Counted from the stretch's first letter, positions 30,801 to 34,318 are shown. The stretch: 64,000 bases of DNA from Streptomyces griseoviridis (GCF_005222485.1 NZ_CP029078.1:1178001-1242000), one strand, 5' to 3'. A program made the numbers and translations. The notes: generated by a model from the letters alone, not told the origin.

Positions 30801-33384
30801 GCGGTGTGCTCCTGGGCGCGGGTCCCTCGCCCGTGGCCGGCTGCGGCGGTGTCGCCCGGCGCGGGTCCTGGTGGGTGGCCGCGTCCGTGAAGTCCGTGTG
30901 GGCCGCGTCCCACAGGCGCAGGGAGGCGTGGGCCGCGACGGTGTCGAGCGCCGCCGGCCACGGGGCGGGCTGCCGCGCCATCAGCAGCCTGACCCGGTCG
31001 ACCGGGTCGAGCGCGGCGACCGGGACGGGCCGGCCGCCGGGAGGGTGGGCCCGCGGGTCAGGGGTGATGCCCGCGTCGCGCAGCGCGTCCTGGGTGACGA
31101 CGTCGTCCGGGCCGTGCAGCCCGGCCAGTTCCTCCGCCAGGGTGTCCGGGAGGTCCTCGGCGGTGATCTGCCGGGCGATCCAGTCGCGTTGGACGGCGTC
31201 GCGGTGGATCGGGTCGGTGGGCCCGGCGGGACCGTGCGGGCCGGTGGTGTGCGGGTCGACGCCGAGGTCGCGCAGCCGGGTGGTGGCGGCGAGCAGGTCG
31301 GCGTGCGCCTGCCGTGACCTGGCCTGGGCGTCGGCGAGCGCGGTGGTGTCGCTGCCGGGGCGGGTCCCGTCGCCCAGGTCGTCGACGGCGCGGGTGGCGT
31401 CGGCGTACCGGGCGAGCGCGTCGTCGTAGGCGGTGCGGGCCTGGGTGACGGCGGGCCGCTGCTGGCCGGCGGGGGCGGGGGGCGCGGAGTCGTGCGCGGT
31501 GCCGGGGGTGTCGGACTCGGCGTCCTGGGAGGGGGCCGAAGTGCCGTTCCGCTGGCCGGTGTTGTCCCGCTGCGGGGCGCCGGACTGGTCGGTGCCGGAC
31601 TGGTGGGCGGTGTGCGGGGCGGTGGCCGGTGACGCGGCGGGGCCGCCGAGACTGTTCGGGGTGCCCGAGACGTTCGGGGTGCCGAGGCCGTTCGGGGTGC
31701 CCAGGGCGTTGGGGGTGCCCAGGGCGTTGGGGGTGCCCAGGGCGTTGGGGAGGTCGAGGGTGTCGGTGGTGGTGAGGGGGTCGGGGAGCTTCAGGCGCTC
31801 GGTCTCGGCGCCGGGGAAGGACGCGGCCGGCGCCTTCGCGGTCGGCGGGAGGGCGGCCTGGGTGCCGGAGTCGGTGGTGAGGTCGGTGGTGTTGAGGACC
31901 GTCGTGCCGTTCCCCGTCAGCGACGTGTCCGTGCTCCCCGGGGTGTCCAGGTAGCTCGGGGTCTTCGCGTACTCGGGAGTCTTGAGGTAGCTCCCTCCGA
32001 CGCCGGTCAGCGGTGTGGTGTTCAGCGGCGTCGACGGGAACGTGCCGGGGGCACCGGAGTTGCCGGAGGAGAGGGAGGTACCGGACGAGACGGAGTCGGT
32101 GTCCGAGAACGAGTCGGTGTCCGACAGGTCGAAGACGCTCGGCGGCCGGGACGAGATGTCGGACCCGCTGTCGGACCCGCTGTCCGGGAGGTACCCGGAG
32201 TGGGTGGACGGGGTGGAGACGAGCGGCGGCGGCACCACGGGGGTGGTGCCCGCGGTCGGGACCGGCGGGACTGACGCCGGCGGCGGCGTGGACCGTGCCG
32301 TGCCGTCCGGGGCGAGCGTCGAGGCGTTGCCCGACTCCCTGGCGAGCCGTTCGTTGAGGATGTCGGTGGTGTTGCGCTGGTAGCGGGTGAAGAGGTTGCC
32401 GTCCGGGAAGAGCTTGGAGTGCATGCCGTGGTAGCCCTGCTCGAACGGCTTGCCCATGAAGATCTGCGAGATCCCGCTGAGGCCGGCGCCGGCCAGCGAC
32501 GTCCAGTCCCACTTGCCGAGCACGATCGCCACCGCGATGGTCTCGCCGAAGCCCTCGGTGACGAACGTGGAGGGCAGGTCGTACGCCGCGTTGTTCGCGT
32601 TGTTCCGGGTGAACGGGTTCTTGAAGCGGATCTCGAACTTGCCGAACACGTCCTTGCCGAGATTGTTCTTGAAGGTGTTCGAGAGGGCGTTCTTGAGCTT
32701 GTAGGCCCAGGCGCCGAAGTGGCTGATGAAGAAGCCGGCGAGGCCGCCGACCGCCGCCGAGATCCCGACCTCCGACCAGTTGACCTTGTCGGGTCTCGCC
32801 ACCGCCGGGTTGATGGCCATCGTCAGCAACTGGGCTGCCAGGTTCTGGATGGCCTCCTCGAACGCCTCGGACAGCGAGGGGAACGCCTGCACGTACCGCA
32901 GCAGCCGGTCGACCGCCATCAGGATCGCGAGCCTGGCCCGCATCCGGGCGAGGATCATCTCCGAGACGGAGGCGCCGCCGGTGAACGCGGCGATCGCCTC
33001 CAGGAGGGCCAGTTCCAGGATCAGCCAGAAGACCTCCATGATGATCTCGAAGTGGGCCTGCTGGATCTGGACCGACGCCCGGCCGCGGTCCTGGGTGAAC
33101 CGGTCGAGCTGGGTGACGAACCGCTGGAGGACGTCGTCGCCGTTGCGGTTCACCAGTTGGGACAGGGACCGTTCGTAGGCGTCCGCGACGTTCGGCGGCA
33201 GGCCCCGCTTGCCCCTCTCGATCGACTCGAGCATCTCCATCCGGAGATCCCGGATGCCCGCGGCGAGATCCGTGTAGGAATTACGGCTCTCCCAGGCCAG
33301 CCGGGCCTTCGCCTGCAACGGCTTCTCGCCGAGCAGGACGAAGAGCATCTTGGCGACCTCGTCGGGGTACTCGATGTCGAACAT
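6895..33384 (-). CDS. Giant (8,829-residue) WXG100-like, multi-protease T7SS polymorphic toxin-type protein
   Basis: This is one uninterrupted frame from ATG 33384, which directly abuts the stop of the upstream WNG gene (tgaatg, no gap). Proposed layout by residue: 1-330 WXG100/CpnT-like helical export domain; 330-640 Ser/Thr/Pro linker; about 640-720 coiled coil; about 1040-1290 metallopeptidase with HEFAH at 1170; repeat modules near 1595, 2565, 3198, 6197, 6981, 7364 and 8004; Cys modules at Cys1807 (partner His1759), Cys2773 and Cys7566; OmpA-like about 2015-2120; beta-rich 3420-5100; coiled coil 5105-5345; OTU-like modules around 5450, 5711, 6465 (intact) and 8156; unique C-terminal domain about 8325-8829. 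Giant streptomycete proteins of this build are, as I recall, annotated as lonely Cys domain-containing proteins. The WXG100-like N terminus and T7SS neighbours imply ESX export. I infer a secreted polyprotein toxin with possible self-processing. No signal peptide is present. Target and activity are unknown. Confidence 0.93.
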   Translation of the reverse strand: MFDIEYPDEVAKMLFVLLGEKPLQAKARLAWESRNSYTDLAAGIRDLRMEMLESIERGKRGLPPNVADAYERSLSQLVNRNGDDVLQRFVTQLDRFTQDRGRASVQIQQAHFEIIMEVFWLILELALLEAIAAFTGGASVSEMILARMRARLAILMAVDRLLRYVQAFPSLSEAFEEAIQNLAAQLLTMAINPAVARPDKVNWSEVGISAAVGGLAGFFISHFGAWAYKLKNALSNTFKNNLGKDVFGKFEIRFKNPFTRNNANNAAYDLPSTFVTEGFGETIAVAIVLGKWDWTSLAGAGLSGISQIFMGKPFEQGYHGMHSKLFPDGNLFTRYQRNTTDILNERLARESGNASTLAPDGTARSTPPPASVPPVPTAGTTPVVPPPLVSTPSTHSGYLPDSGSDSGSDISSRPPSVFDLSDTDSFSDTDSVSSGTSLSSGNSGAPGTFPSTPLNTTPLTGVGGSYLKTPEYAKTPSYLDTPGSTDTSLTGNGTTVLNTTDLTTDSGTQAALPPTAKAPAASFPGAETERLKLPDPLTTTDTLDLPNALGTPNALGTPNALGTPNGLGTPNVSGTPNSLGGPAASPATAPHTAHQSGTDQSGAPQRDNTGQRNGTSAPSQDAESDTPGTAHDSAPPAPAGQQRPAVTQARTAYDDALARYADATRAVDDLGDGTRPGSDTTALADAQARSRQAHADLLAATTRLRDLGVDPHTTGPHGPAGPTDPIHRDAVQRDWIARQITAEDLPDTLAEELAGLHGPDDVVTQDALRDAGITPDPRAHPPGGRPVPVAALDPVDRVRLLMARQPAPWPAALDTVAAHASLRLWDAAHTDFTDAATHQDPRRATPPQPATGEGPAPRSTPPPTRAQLDRAWDSAVALVLPPATAPVLADSRHAAAPYRDAVRQVADHLLTHGQDAPSARTLASTLRAALGLGPVAPAPATPVTESSAVPATVSPPVPPAATLTTSTDLPADPPTAPAEPATSTAQAAVTTVPPPAPAARPAEDLAARLPRLSPEERTWELALLPAAERERLASDAALVDTLRRELTGAEFARTAAQLMVEIPHGVDQPVSVRREVLDQVSRMLRDPEVAVRLLKDRARVAVVPKGAAITTLDAFRHLAGTRTADGRPWEEVRGVGTRTAGVTEENLLGEVTSTAADRRSYPQGYSTTTHEFAHTLHQYGLTPADQRLIHDAYLAKRAQGSAAVWPDGPLHDPSGRRKQPNYSSLDEFEYFAQLTNAYLGTNGGRDGYTGQRRNNGSAWVRQHERRLLPLLERLYGTDPDVGARPVNQLAEPRKENWVLDGFRAFWDRAEGTLQPRPHDTVPVPTTEQAPTPAPTLTSSDPTTTPTVPATPTVPTAPTVPATPTVPTTSTVPTARATATAPALPPPPTSGQSYQQYLAGVLQSVFGADVNTNPQIGEMVNSLALVDSARAGDSRFGTGALDLEAITRRVLHLPADTPFGPQTAFQFLSLASSAGRRSRAGSLTAIAAYGLERRGALAGPTRVIGSDGAATGRNWLGRPIQGLRLDTVSKRTADGGWDTGAAPWRGPAHAVFAEQTDEGLLVVRDGRGETAEVDIAEFAELLVHDPDRPPGTPVVLVAGEATGLGTMPFERWLADRLQTRVWSTGGEVRLQPLNDGSGHQMLVLANSAPNQVPVGTWLPNDPGRSDQSPPRGVRARGGQEFADDDIQSYMLPTSDGQTLTARAFLQAHDMALLEDGLLTLSDVAHYTDHLEALPAVYAEKESGLLPLPTPLTGAYIAIGHGDRSRAVLPVRSLGSNQVVSPDEIGQLLARDPVLMTMPPDVPVWLVWCEMARTAPGLDRLNQTLAAQALAQRTGRRVLAMDAQVTVHPAERGMPPRLVKSDDPDRPVHRILEFRPDPQWVALNAWADRAGLPSAWQDRTERVLRWVRVLRETHGADIDSAPQRAAEFQELMAGFGAWEMARGSILTWTELEQTLAGYAQSRGLEPGVARATLTRMLRAWSPRRPAAGPAHAAPAQATPATGPARSAAPMGPGRADFLPGSNDLTDDARAALGELAHRTALALLDAAHAERPLPRGVFTGYGEGQAARARAAGRARAEAARAWFLARLDEELAAYQGDLRPEDRLTSERLTFDVRGRVGNDRPAGAPGATVEFPAPRASATALRSGTAGGTDAPVTEGPEASGPPATSGRPQGPTDRGLPGRAEDPSREVWSDGPHPGPSAPHGAGRPVGPPPAVPSGALSPDDITRLAGRLDADQVRTAPVGATARPAGTPRVASVPPAAPTAPSALPRTTDVVFTGPATTLDGDRETAIERLARSTAATGLLHRRAGLPVPQVVLAAHTGATAGQRADAVAAAFRRHLERALTSLGADTADLSAADFGLVVTTGDAHDAATVTVRITSHRLAAPVLRLHELARAELDAEPGSFRPERLAKRVMGLSLKQVTRSRAMDLYTITGLAMREGRAGSLTELAAYHAQRKAAVHADHRFPATGTTERPGLNWTDLPQGPLYTATVGVLAERPDASPEILDSQSPAWTEGPTPYLLAATMKGDRLTVPWEDGTTRDVNPERFARMVLDDPRLAALPQETPIVLAVPYAGGHDQYVARLLAELTGRTVWAHSGDLRLVVAPDGERLALAVFTESGRPVGDWFPVPPGLLPDTDTDSESGDESGDHWHDEVLSFPLAGAESGLQIGRASFRPEEMAAREVPYRHLGQVTTYVHYNFAAGAYSRQFTLEPAARGKLKAFFAAHGGLDSTTFATFGGTSYEARGDEGAKWLRKRKSFDGLLRQKDDWLGLVTCLSASARDSSLPRRPTHGRNGFVPNPLRQIPQGQHYANVMRHKVSAATVRSGVARREGTWVRALVTDRRGRWGSYQEFFPEPEPAELDRRARVLGLTGADGPQRTLDLVRALRLTLGNEIDDDVLVEQDAGYAELLRGAGALERMWRADHRFAQAGPFTLDLLRTAATARLPQGSTAPGPADIRALLTAAAAAPAGTRLGDFVTLPAALDRAAAWLGGPHADRETADVLRLSGPGEVDEEHRSRMFWARVAAYGAPAASGAGRDAFTARVLHLDPSAVDDARREQALTLAAHAYAVGRDGSRADEVAAYHLETDRALSDATLVPPATPEGPAGGRNLLGSPGATPVDLTTVHTPGGTADPPWHGRTPKGKDRPHPYVVGAEPDRTDPTRLFVTYGGTTRRVPAAEFVELLANDPELMARDDRDPVLLAVSELDRFAPGLAQDLAQRVGRGVYSTAFPLGRHTDATTGLTVFSLHPSPLSGAVPTANDLRLSAPRALDTVSGPAPVPPPPIDADTPGRRAATATLETGTPAPGGGSRLPALDLPDSDPLTALVRVDPPSPPPPSEPPSSLGTTPPPGQNPRPRPAGVRIDEELDERRPARLDPDMLPPPRVHRPSAFTDDSRLPGYVDGFLPLHADDGDGDDAAEAMPLAFGQSDVHIRHIDQITEHLDIAMRADGSRTAAGEERAQGLRVRGGGIDESVFRRIARAMRERPQTFAGDGREFVYRTESGQLRKLRLTIRNYGEWSKFTDGGAVTKVDNVYRAQATVGGSKTIGQTRQFAPTAPLGPQAGPVSVWGRVGLRLGRIREVTYSAQDKILNVGETRGLDTSHPYLDDAYVEVRITDAVPPRPARPGFLHTRWRARPATEAAPDVEIAFGVRHGLLARLTEGATRQATPGRTPATLDLGPESDYRLVITEDFGPVAAIRDWAVDRIGAAPDSSAYRELDHFLSSQNFHQLSGRLAKSAVPGRPLFADDKKNTPLGAFVIERIVPGRAVLALETDKAEMRESAFLTVQNTRKQTKAYSKDFTLFVGPTFSLPSFGFISDWMDKVKPRLQFGVSGRLGHVRGRSAMTGGSGTVRSVGRAKNVTTDLYRVEKTVWIRKTGDARPTPFTTWSLDRMTRGEARRLAGMEDENAFGATEPFAPAYLTDDNPPTLGMARPVQFTYAGGRYSRRFPEGVDREDAPATAQDTAPAEDTPKVTFAERTRLESFTRQVLTAVAAKYPTMVARLEDLGDPSDSRWRNHGHYQMVLHNTLTVINALSHHSMAGNLEAMSRTGLRIGLVDPGRFTRGYYYIWLDAELTNRTYVSPTDTILRHSAPGATDLDESQYGVQGAEAGFEGVAALRDTATDNIGFAAHALTGSFGYSAGQQSRDESGYGSTATFDQMAITTKPGNLYSYDLSLTVSTGGYWRPRSLLRGLVSFGVLGTHLFVIGPKGRGDIIGGDADVPAVQGKVLLSVPADHSPATDPHAPGADNPYLDPQPVTSAPMSRRDARRLLDASTEDGRNPGPLDELPHQTLSVIAPKQARGIVDRVLEKASHDRWQLTREGAPAHDAAVRPEQPQFLTANADQNASATGSRTTGLFGKGPYIDWLATVVHRMRITRLRALNRPQPMETEMTLGASTKAAGTQSRTFVQQAGFTFVYGHSHPGGPGVTGSYGVSWRPWWRSRGASGTVVRTVTSDINRVDQGYQVLTTGDAEHEVAAETRSSGILAPLGTVVRRLYDWAGERQVVKGGWLGHLPERIAHQLGLIEGDDLGGGPRYTDRRWLQPRWFRAAPFATYPVNSLDTGPVVERFVERLDGLGLDQDSRETIHRLTSARVTRALRREMSGTGSSVTARISALSWKRIQVGGRNVRVRVRLEPVGEQEFVRLWPRTELEDHRWATETFSEAFPTARGRDAGTMVNEAVHTGDTDAPMAGPSLTETGSNRQTVSATGGRARGRLWTSYTSEPHAEYATRYRLHLTMEIGRKKGDDDWGRGARRIEESGEAGSQREIVPLSLMHPDARPDAPADRPDPLAPPEIADEPHAVNVLTGDDSPLAKDSPITGVLDSWRAITLPDGTHGPFTPPENGFHVRNIIGAENVLAASTVALGKAYDSRLGTLSGPLTDDALEQVLRTARITPLTAEGTGAAQVLEDAHGPGALTAFFEHASGNDGYVTSGLVENGFADHSDAELRIFSRPDFTGAVLLAVADGARMESSTRVTQSENATATQGGDHNTAIGGAPALKSDSVGAANPGATGTGADTSDSDGRVIASDQARQVNVKPTTGRVFAFAIPVDWLSVADVHRQFKDLSSTAWMRKHLLGSLGGAKPGPQTVETHTQVLAWVREDVARQLGLVTDDTFPEQVSAAWDKVKDAAKTWAEEDDAYWALRRDLPDLRETAETNRLARSVARRTLRLAETAARTERAAATRQFTAATAAADAVLDQPAADVPEPAGSTLRSAVELAAQAHRTHQDTLLLSLTEDTPAARREAVEARVEGARQALAEADALVDGIRRAERDRLAAEARRVMESRKAAAAESVASARDAAEAAARAHRTAQRAVDTRLDEVRTQQDRAEAAARALHGLRAQSDRLTRWHLLPEDPPSADGDAAPTRGGLPEPTVTDPEPLPKGPTTTSGPLDTIAEESDESSDRDEPGTSGDGMFEKAPATPPRYTRATALDDLAPALKSPAGTTHRLRDVPADNSFYRALQQALPAARVRADGTALDPAALRAEFADTLEGLPLDSPLIAHLSPDETDTFTSAELDAAALDLGTNTPQRREFDSLGVIPHSAGDRPTPDRRRHPLSPAQRRGLAAAQLRRAADAPKNTGWDNSAADVLPALAAHRYRVGVRVVHADGSHQDFPSDLDGPLPEDAERVVLHLADGHYQAVETESVPEGPPPAPEPEPPVDDSLLTAHATRPWTWEGLDDATYADQPKFDAATDPRTLTDPDGYVYDLRETHRGEGNQFYAAVALALGSDPDDNEDFGTVIDDLVDILDNGPLPAGARLDPRARFTEEELHEAGFRQPLPAPLRREFTRSGGRLPLPVPPLPDHVREGLIRAHLRATRRWNRETALLAAALVADGMNLHVTFVHENGTIDTFGTASADGRNAIVLYERGGDFLAAVPRGSGNPRAPWNFRTTRPSPPPTPPATTPLPLPAGVDPAGPPGGKGVPKPPPDERDGRPPLNTLLPPESGTRPPADREHPLAGERTLAQALERLDALRADVPALAEGPLDLDDLARHVLLLPPETVITQTHRDVLLRAARAPETVTVPSLAVLAGFVLDRRGLTALRDVGWDVDTFAARVLHLDGTDATRRPELMRLVERASRVGVDLDESARLGAFHLATRGSLAPDRIIRDSDGSPLGRDLDRRVSPVDLDLSEVTLVGTDPDGSPTFDTTETAPWHRKGAPAPWVVRMAGPIGEGLLSGRIPAQDIAHLLLVDPARPKDRDIVLLLPTSDPETAATAVERLMDAVVRSTGSAVHTAYGRADVHADEDGDATIALGPDRDGRQRTAADFVTMGPGTVRRPRPPGDAPRPRPHAGTKRRSRPTGELRLPKRPRLALPPVTSQTTATGTTASRAAGSGTTASGTTTSTATGGDGTPATPKTAAPGGTATTETTATTETPATTETPATTGTTGTTGTPATTGTESGGATDRSGRPGEETTKAKAEEKAEGAEPAPRAEPEPGTGSGTVGTPVMTAPVSTTPGWARGRRQPVARDGNCLLRAFTASDPRLLRDHLFRSPGRARSAADRSAYAWLSDPDQVRTDLAAGGRPVPADRHVLAATRNFVADHLTAHRERLPVEIVVQFRNSVPGGLAAAVARMDETELVTRLTALDVPVPDRSRFPSAGQLQGELRDLVLRHTPLNPSELASLRDAVLDWDNRWNSDIGDVFPQLLAHAFGVRMDIAWSRNLADGRTVQRGLRRGIGPEDATWEVELFYSVRVDRPGGPPRGGTEHYEGSDAHPRFVPPTTLGAASTGQGSATDTAPTTRPAGSSPDPDPDPGRTAHAAPAQGRPAATRGRGARNRAAGESPSGRRERSGRPLLPLTQTPPTPARQLATVRLEQLRSADPELRDGPLDLDRLARRVLLLTPGEPVTGELRAELLRIAAAPEAGNARSLDGLSALHLADRGAFDDAFRVTGPDGRPRGVNWTDTPVPAGLDLTMTAVPASPADGDTSAVPAPWATGSDAHLLVASGGHRVVVRGRAGFARAVPAGVLAELLALDPALTARPPDAPVAAMIPGFGRGSTAPATLAARLGRPVAATGGVPTVTPLPGHAPGPVFGLPATGDPARDTFTVTPPGPDTTGTSGWARDADDLPLTTADGTLTGVASVDLEPLPDLPRPAPAQPPGTAPAPGASPATTAVQVPAADPDDPATEVFAAPTTPRTPSSFTVNGVPVSFADPANPPAPQSAPAPHDPEAHYDTLLRDLFGQHQVPEARDALRRLNALRAGVPALRGGPLDLDALARYVLSLDQATPLTRTDHGELVRVASDPAVADATRLTQLAAFHLQLRGALSGAVRFSTPNGVHGVNWTGRPLTAPLDLDTVHDGVRGPDGTFGLTAPAPAGWSGGPTPYTLVADGDHTTVVVRGRGTFQRRVAKDVVAELLALDPVLRAQPTDVPLLLLASYAATGGTLLPRGSAVTLGRDVWSPSGGVAIGPSPTRPGWTGIGLDMSPGLGVVGGWLLSDPTLAPAPEPGGEEWERQVLSLPVIGRDHRSTGHMSVPLTEHPTLLRPRAAMTTTLAKATHYVHLDTATMTVSEPVEVPWRIDDPDAAPYFEAKHGMPDRTAWALTDGRTVVTSGPQTSGALRRRPSLRGKDRLVKIVCFAAQPGSTVLTGPYGAPPHVPDPLAVVSEAQRQANDGDQLVYASRRRVLTPVPGPHGEHLGVDNDPRGTEFGLDRVLPEPEGTALDERARTAGLHSGQGPAPDDVRERTLRLVRLLRTVFGAETEWRTADHQLLLRGVGALELMARDDPALRLLPLFTLDLFDRVVAADHRRHEPGTPLDRAATARALRRAAEHLEQNPGTPLSSYVRVPSVTDTVPLLMGRSDVDTVAAQVLRLPGTAQIGPAERSRLLWADIRTRETQRDLQVTGGQQEIDRVAARVLHQAAPDPALRDAFLQFTRISAAAGRDPRSPRELAEFYLEAVGAHAPGTSILGRDGSVIGRDHTGGPAGTVDFDASTLTLLRRGPDGRPVVDSTVPAPWYTGNTQGTGSARPWLYRAGRTDADRVDVRGVPAPHDEIGELIYRDRAAANLPLGHPGVLLVPGSRPRPGDPLRDSLPGQGALLAGRPMWAAYGTPTLYTDPTTGKTTVALEPDASGNALTAADFALVRPQDVRPLPAGYTPVPPPAPAPGTTVPVAPVTPSAFGGQDPADTATGTAHPEPGPDRPYERTGPTTARLRDTPVELHPVASPDGTFGAALDHALRAAGTEPPRTAGGPRLWAARAATDADLADTAVEVPPLDATRAVGTDRLTAAGVVLNPGQEMEAVMRGDQTLPLRHFTLTPLQRLRLLAADPGLALDPAAAARAVDTAALAALSRELGLAIALVGPDGAVAEFGAGTASVLLVDDGDGGHLAGTVPPTEPQAPPVLSPRLTAKAGFELELGGVTVPFYARGVVLFRGDGWRLETDTPDDPPYTRSNLEFVLDPVLDLKRAEDVLRQIIGIVGRMRALATAAPDRRFALSELFDGVAGTDPAGLTRDATVTVDGLRFTTTMQATYGSAAAGVGSTVDDLLDPKEAGRLGQLMSDVTEFFAREHGRPMTPRAREFTRLIVLYLQRGAAEAGLLKARSVRRHVVAAFRLMTRSDFCAIRDELLDDGDREDLDALLLIREGQEMPDLMRALGHSPSDRVFRAPYEDKDNNLNEGPTRVDWLRSIVHGRGEGPFKKDLLSPPPGFPLHTGDLDVDFGMGAMGVDAENGYFLLEARATPYRPSSIPLNGIALPVLAREFMAAISHNPSLTTGGSTLTPWPEAVEAAVRLEGLLSSITIMAGAARRAAGADLTATAARLVSRGLGRTYGEIETALAHPGSATLPGALASLRTVADRFNALHRAWLLRADDLATAFAELATAVEAYEEALWHAEDAVGHRDAS
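6898..8412 (-). other. Unique C-terminal domain of the giant protein
   Basis: Residues of about 8325-8829 occur once. The domain opens with KAGFELELGG and, about 30 residues on, SNLEFVLDP. This resembles the GxExE ... E(F/L)V-P layout of amidoligase/GCS-fold enzymes, but the match is weak. Helices follow, then FRAPYEDKDNNLNEGP and GYFLLEARATPYRP. Being C-terminal and unique it is the best candidate for the effector head. Function is not established. Confidence 0.45.
13240..14022 (-). other. Intact OTU-like cysteine protease module within the giant protein
   Basis: The motif ARDGNCLLRAF gives Asp, Asn and Cys6465. GTEHYEG gives His6699 followed by an aromatic and an acidic residue, the standard OTU catalytic signature. 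Between them lies WDNRWNSDIGDVFPQLLAHAFGV-type sequence, typical of the OTU core. It is the only one of four related modules in this protein that keeps the Cys. Confidence 0.7.
18085..23127 (-). other. Beta-rich ~1,680-residue region of the giant protein
   Basis: Residues of about 3420-5100 show alternating hydrophobic and polar strands with many aromatic and glycine turns. At least three similar cassettes occur: LFVGPTFSLPSFGFI, SLTVSTGGYWRPRSLLRG and FVYGHSHPGGPGVTGSYGV, each followed by charged turns. No known family is recognised. A porin-like or translocation structure is one reading; a repeated beta-sandwich scaffold is another. Confidence 0.5.
27775..28347 (-). other. Clan-CD/C80-like cysteine peptidase module within the giant protein
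   Basis: A strand ending in IGHGD (His1759) is followed 48 residues later by VWLVWCEMA (Cys1807). A GHG His and a strand-end Cys at this spacing match the layout of autoprocessing C80 peptidases of large clostridial and MARTX toxins. No cleavage site or inositol-phosphate pocket can be judged from sequence alone. Confidence 0.5.
29515..30267 (-). other. Zinc metallopeptidase domain (lethal-factor-like) within the giant protein
   Basis: At residue 1170 the sequence reads HEFAHTLHQYG, a HExxH zinc motif. About 70 residues later comes LDEFEYFAQLTNAYLG, with the glutamate and Y-F-A spacing seen in anthrax lethal factor-like (ATLF/M34-type) peptidases. The domain spans roughly 1040-1290. All visible catalytic residues are present, so it is predicted to be active. 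Confidence 0.75.
31651..31751 (-). repeat. 18-bp tandem repeat encoding NALGTP units
   Basis: About five and a half copies of an 18-bp unit (gcgttgggggtgcccagg on the plus strand) encode NALGTP-type hexapeptides in the linker of the giant protein. The three central copies are nearly identical and the outer ones have diverged. Unit length keeps frame, so copy number can change without breaking the gene. Confidence 0.85.
32395..33384 (-). other. N-terminal WXG100/CpnT-like export domain of the giant protein
   Basis: Residues 1-330 are mostly helical, with long amphipathic helices and hydrophobic stretches (VFWLILELALLEAIAAF; ISAAVGGLAGFFI). This resembles the WXG100-like N-terminal domain placed before actinobacterial CpnT-type toxins. 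Such domains dimerise with small WXG100 partners for ESX targeting. The small WNG protein encoded immediately upstream is the obvious partner. Confidence 0.75.
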
Positions 33385-33753
33385 TCAGTGCTTCCCGTGA
33401 CCACCGCTGCCGTGCTCGCCGGCGTTCGACTGGGCGTCGTGGATGCGGTCCTGGACGTCCTGGTGGACGTCCTCGATGCTGCCGAGACTCTTCATGATCG
33501 CCGACTGCCAGCCGGTCAGGAACTCGTCGAGGGAGTCGACGACCGCGAGGCAGCTCTCGATCTGCCGCTTGTCCTGGGCCTCGGTCTGGCCGTGGAACTC
33601 GTCGTCCTGGCCGTTCCACGCGCTGGTGGCCGCGACGGTGCCCTGGAAGCGCCCGCGCAGTTTCTTCGGTGCGCCGGCCATCCCGCCGATCACCTCGGGG
33701 GCCTGCCGCAGATCGACGAGGTCAGCCTCGTAGTTGTTGTGGTACCCGCTCAT
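33385..33753 (-). CDS. Small WXG100-like partner protein (WNG motif)
   Basis: The 122-residue protein starts at ATG 33753 behind GAGGGG. It is helical, with the turn motif SAWNGQDDEF near its middle, the WXG hairpin of ESX substrates. Length is within the WXG100 range plus a His/Gly-rich tail (GSGGHGKH). No C-terminal YxxxD/E is visible. Its stop codon abuts the start of the giant gene and it lies 20 bp after the YbaB-like gene, so it is translationally coupled to the giant. By analogy with EsxA/B pairs and LXG-toxin partners, it probably dimerises with the giant protein's N terminus to make the export signal. The Gly/His tail may bind metal, which is speculative. Confidence 0.8.
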   Translation of the reverse strand: MSGYHNNYEADLVDLRQAPEVIGGMAGAPKKLRGRFQGTVAATSAWNGQDDEFHGQTEAQDKRQIESCLAVVDSLDEFLTGWQSAIMKSLGSIEDVHQDVQDRIHDAQSNAGEHGSGGHGKH

Positions 33754-33773
33754 CGTCCGTCCCCTCTCGACGC

Positions 33774-34220
33774 TCAGTCGCTGTCTTCGTCGATCTCGTC
33801 GCGCAGCCGGTCGCGGCCCGGCCTGCCGGACGCGGCGCGGCCGCCGCCGTCCAGCGCGGAGCCGAACATCCGGTCCCAGTCGACATCGAGGCCCCGGCGG
33901 ATCGATCCCGCGGGCCCTGGCTGGGTGAAGGGCGCGAAGGAGTCCATCACCTGACGCGCCATCCGTGCCCGCCCCTGCTGGACCGCCTCCATGATCGAGG
34001 CGGCCAACTGCGGTCCTGTCATGTTCTGGTGCTTGTTGTCGAGGAACTTCAACGCCGTCAGCTCGCCCTGCGCACCGACCGTGGCCTCCACCACGCGGTC
34101 CGCCGACCTGACCGTCTCGGAGGCCTGACGGAGATCCGCCTGCACGCGGGCGACGGCGGCCTGGGTGGCCTCGAGTTCGGCCATGGCCTGCGCGATGCGC
34201 TCCTGCAATGGCTCGGACAC
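33774..34220 (-). CDS. YbaB/EbfC-family protein
   Basis: GTG 34220 is preceded by GGGAG. The 148-residue product has a long N-terminal helix, then the YbaB hallmarks VGAQGELTALKF and GPQLAASIMEAVQQGRA. It is longer than plain YbaB proteins (about 100-110) because of an Arg/Gly/Asp-rich tail. YbaB proteins bind DNA and compact nucleoids; relatives recur in ESX loci (EspL-type) where they act as secretion accessories. It is the first gene of the effector transcription unit, just after a terminator at 34319-34364, so its promoter should lie in 34221-34318. A chaperone or regulatory role for the effector is inferred. Confidence 0.8.
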   Translation of the reverse strand: MSEPLQERIAQAMAELEATQAAVARVQADLRQASETVRSADRVVEATVGAQGELTALKFLDNKHQNMTGPQLAASIMEAVQQGRARMARQVMDSFAPFTQPGPAGSIRRGLDVDWDRMFGSALDGGGRAASGRPGRDRLRDEIDEDSD

Positions 34221-34318
34221 CGGAGACTCCCGTCAGAGAAAAGCGATGATCATTGTGCAGTACACAGGGGCCGGAATGCCATTTTTTCCGCCCTCCTTGT
34301 GATCCATCGAACTCAGCC

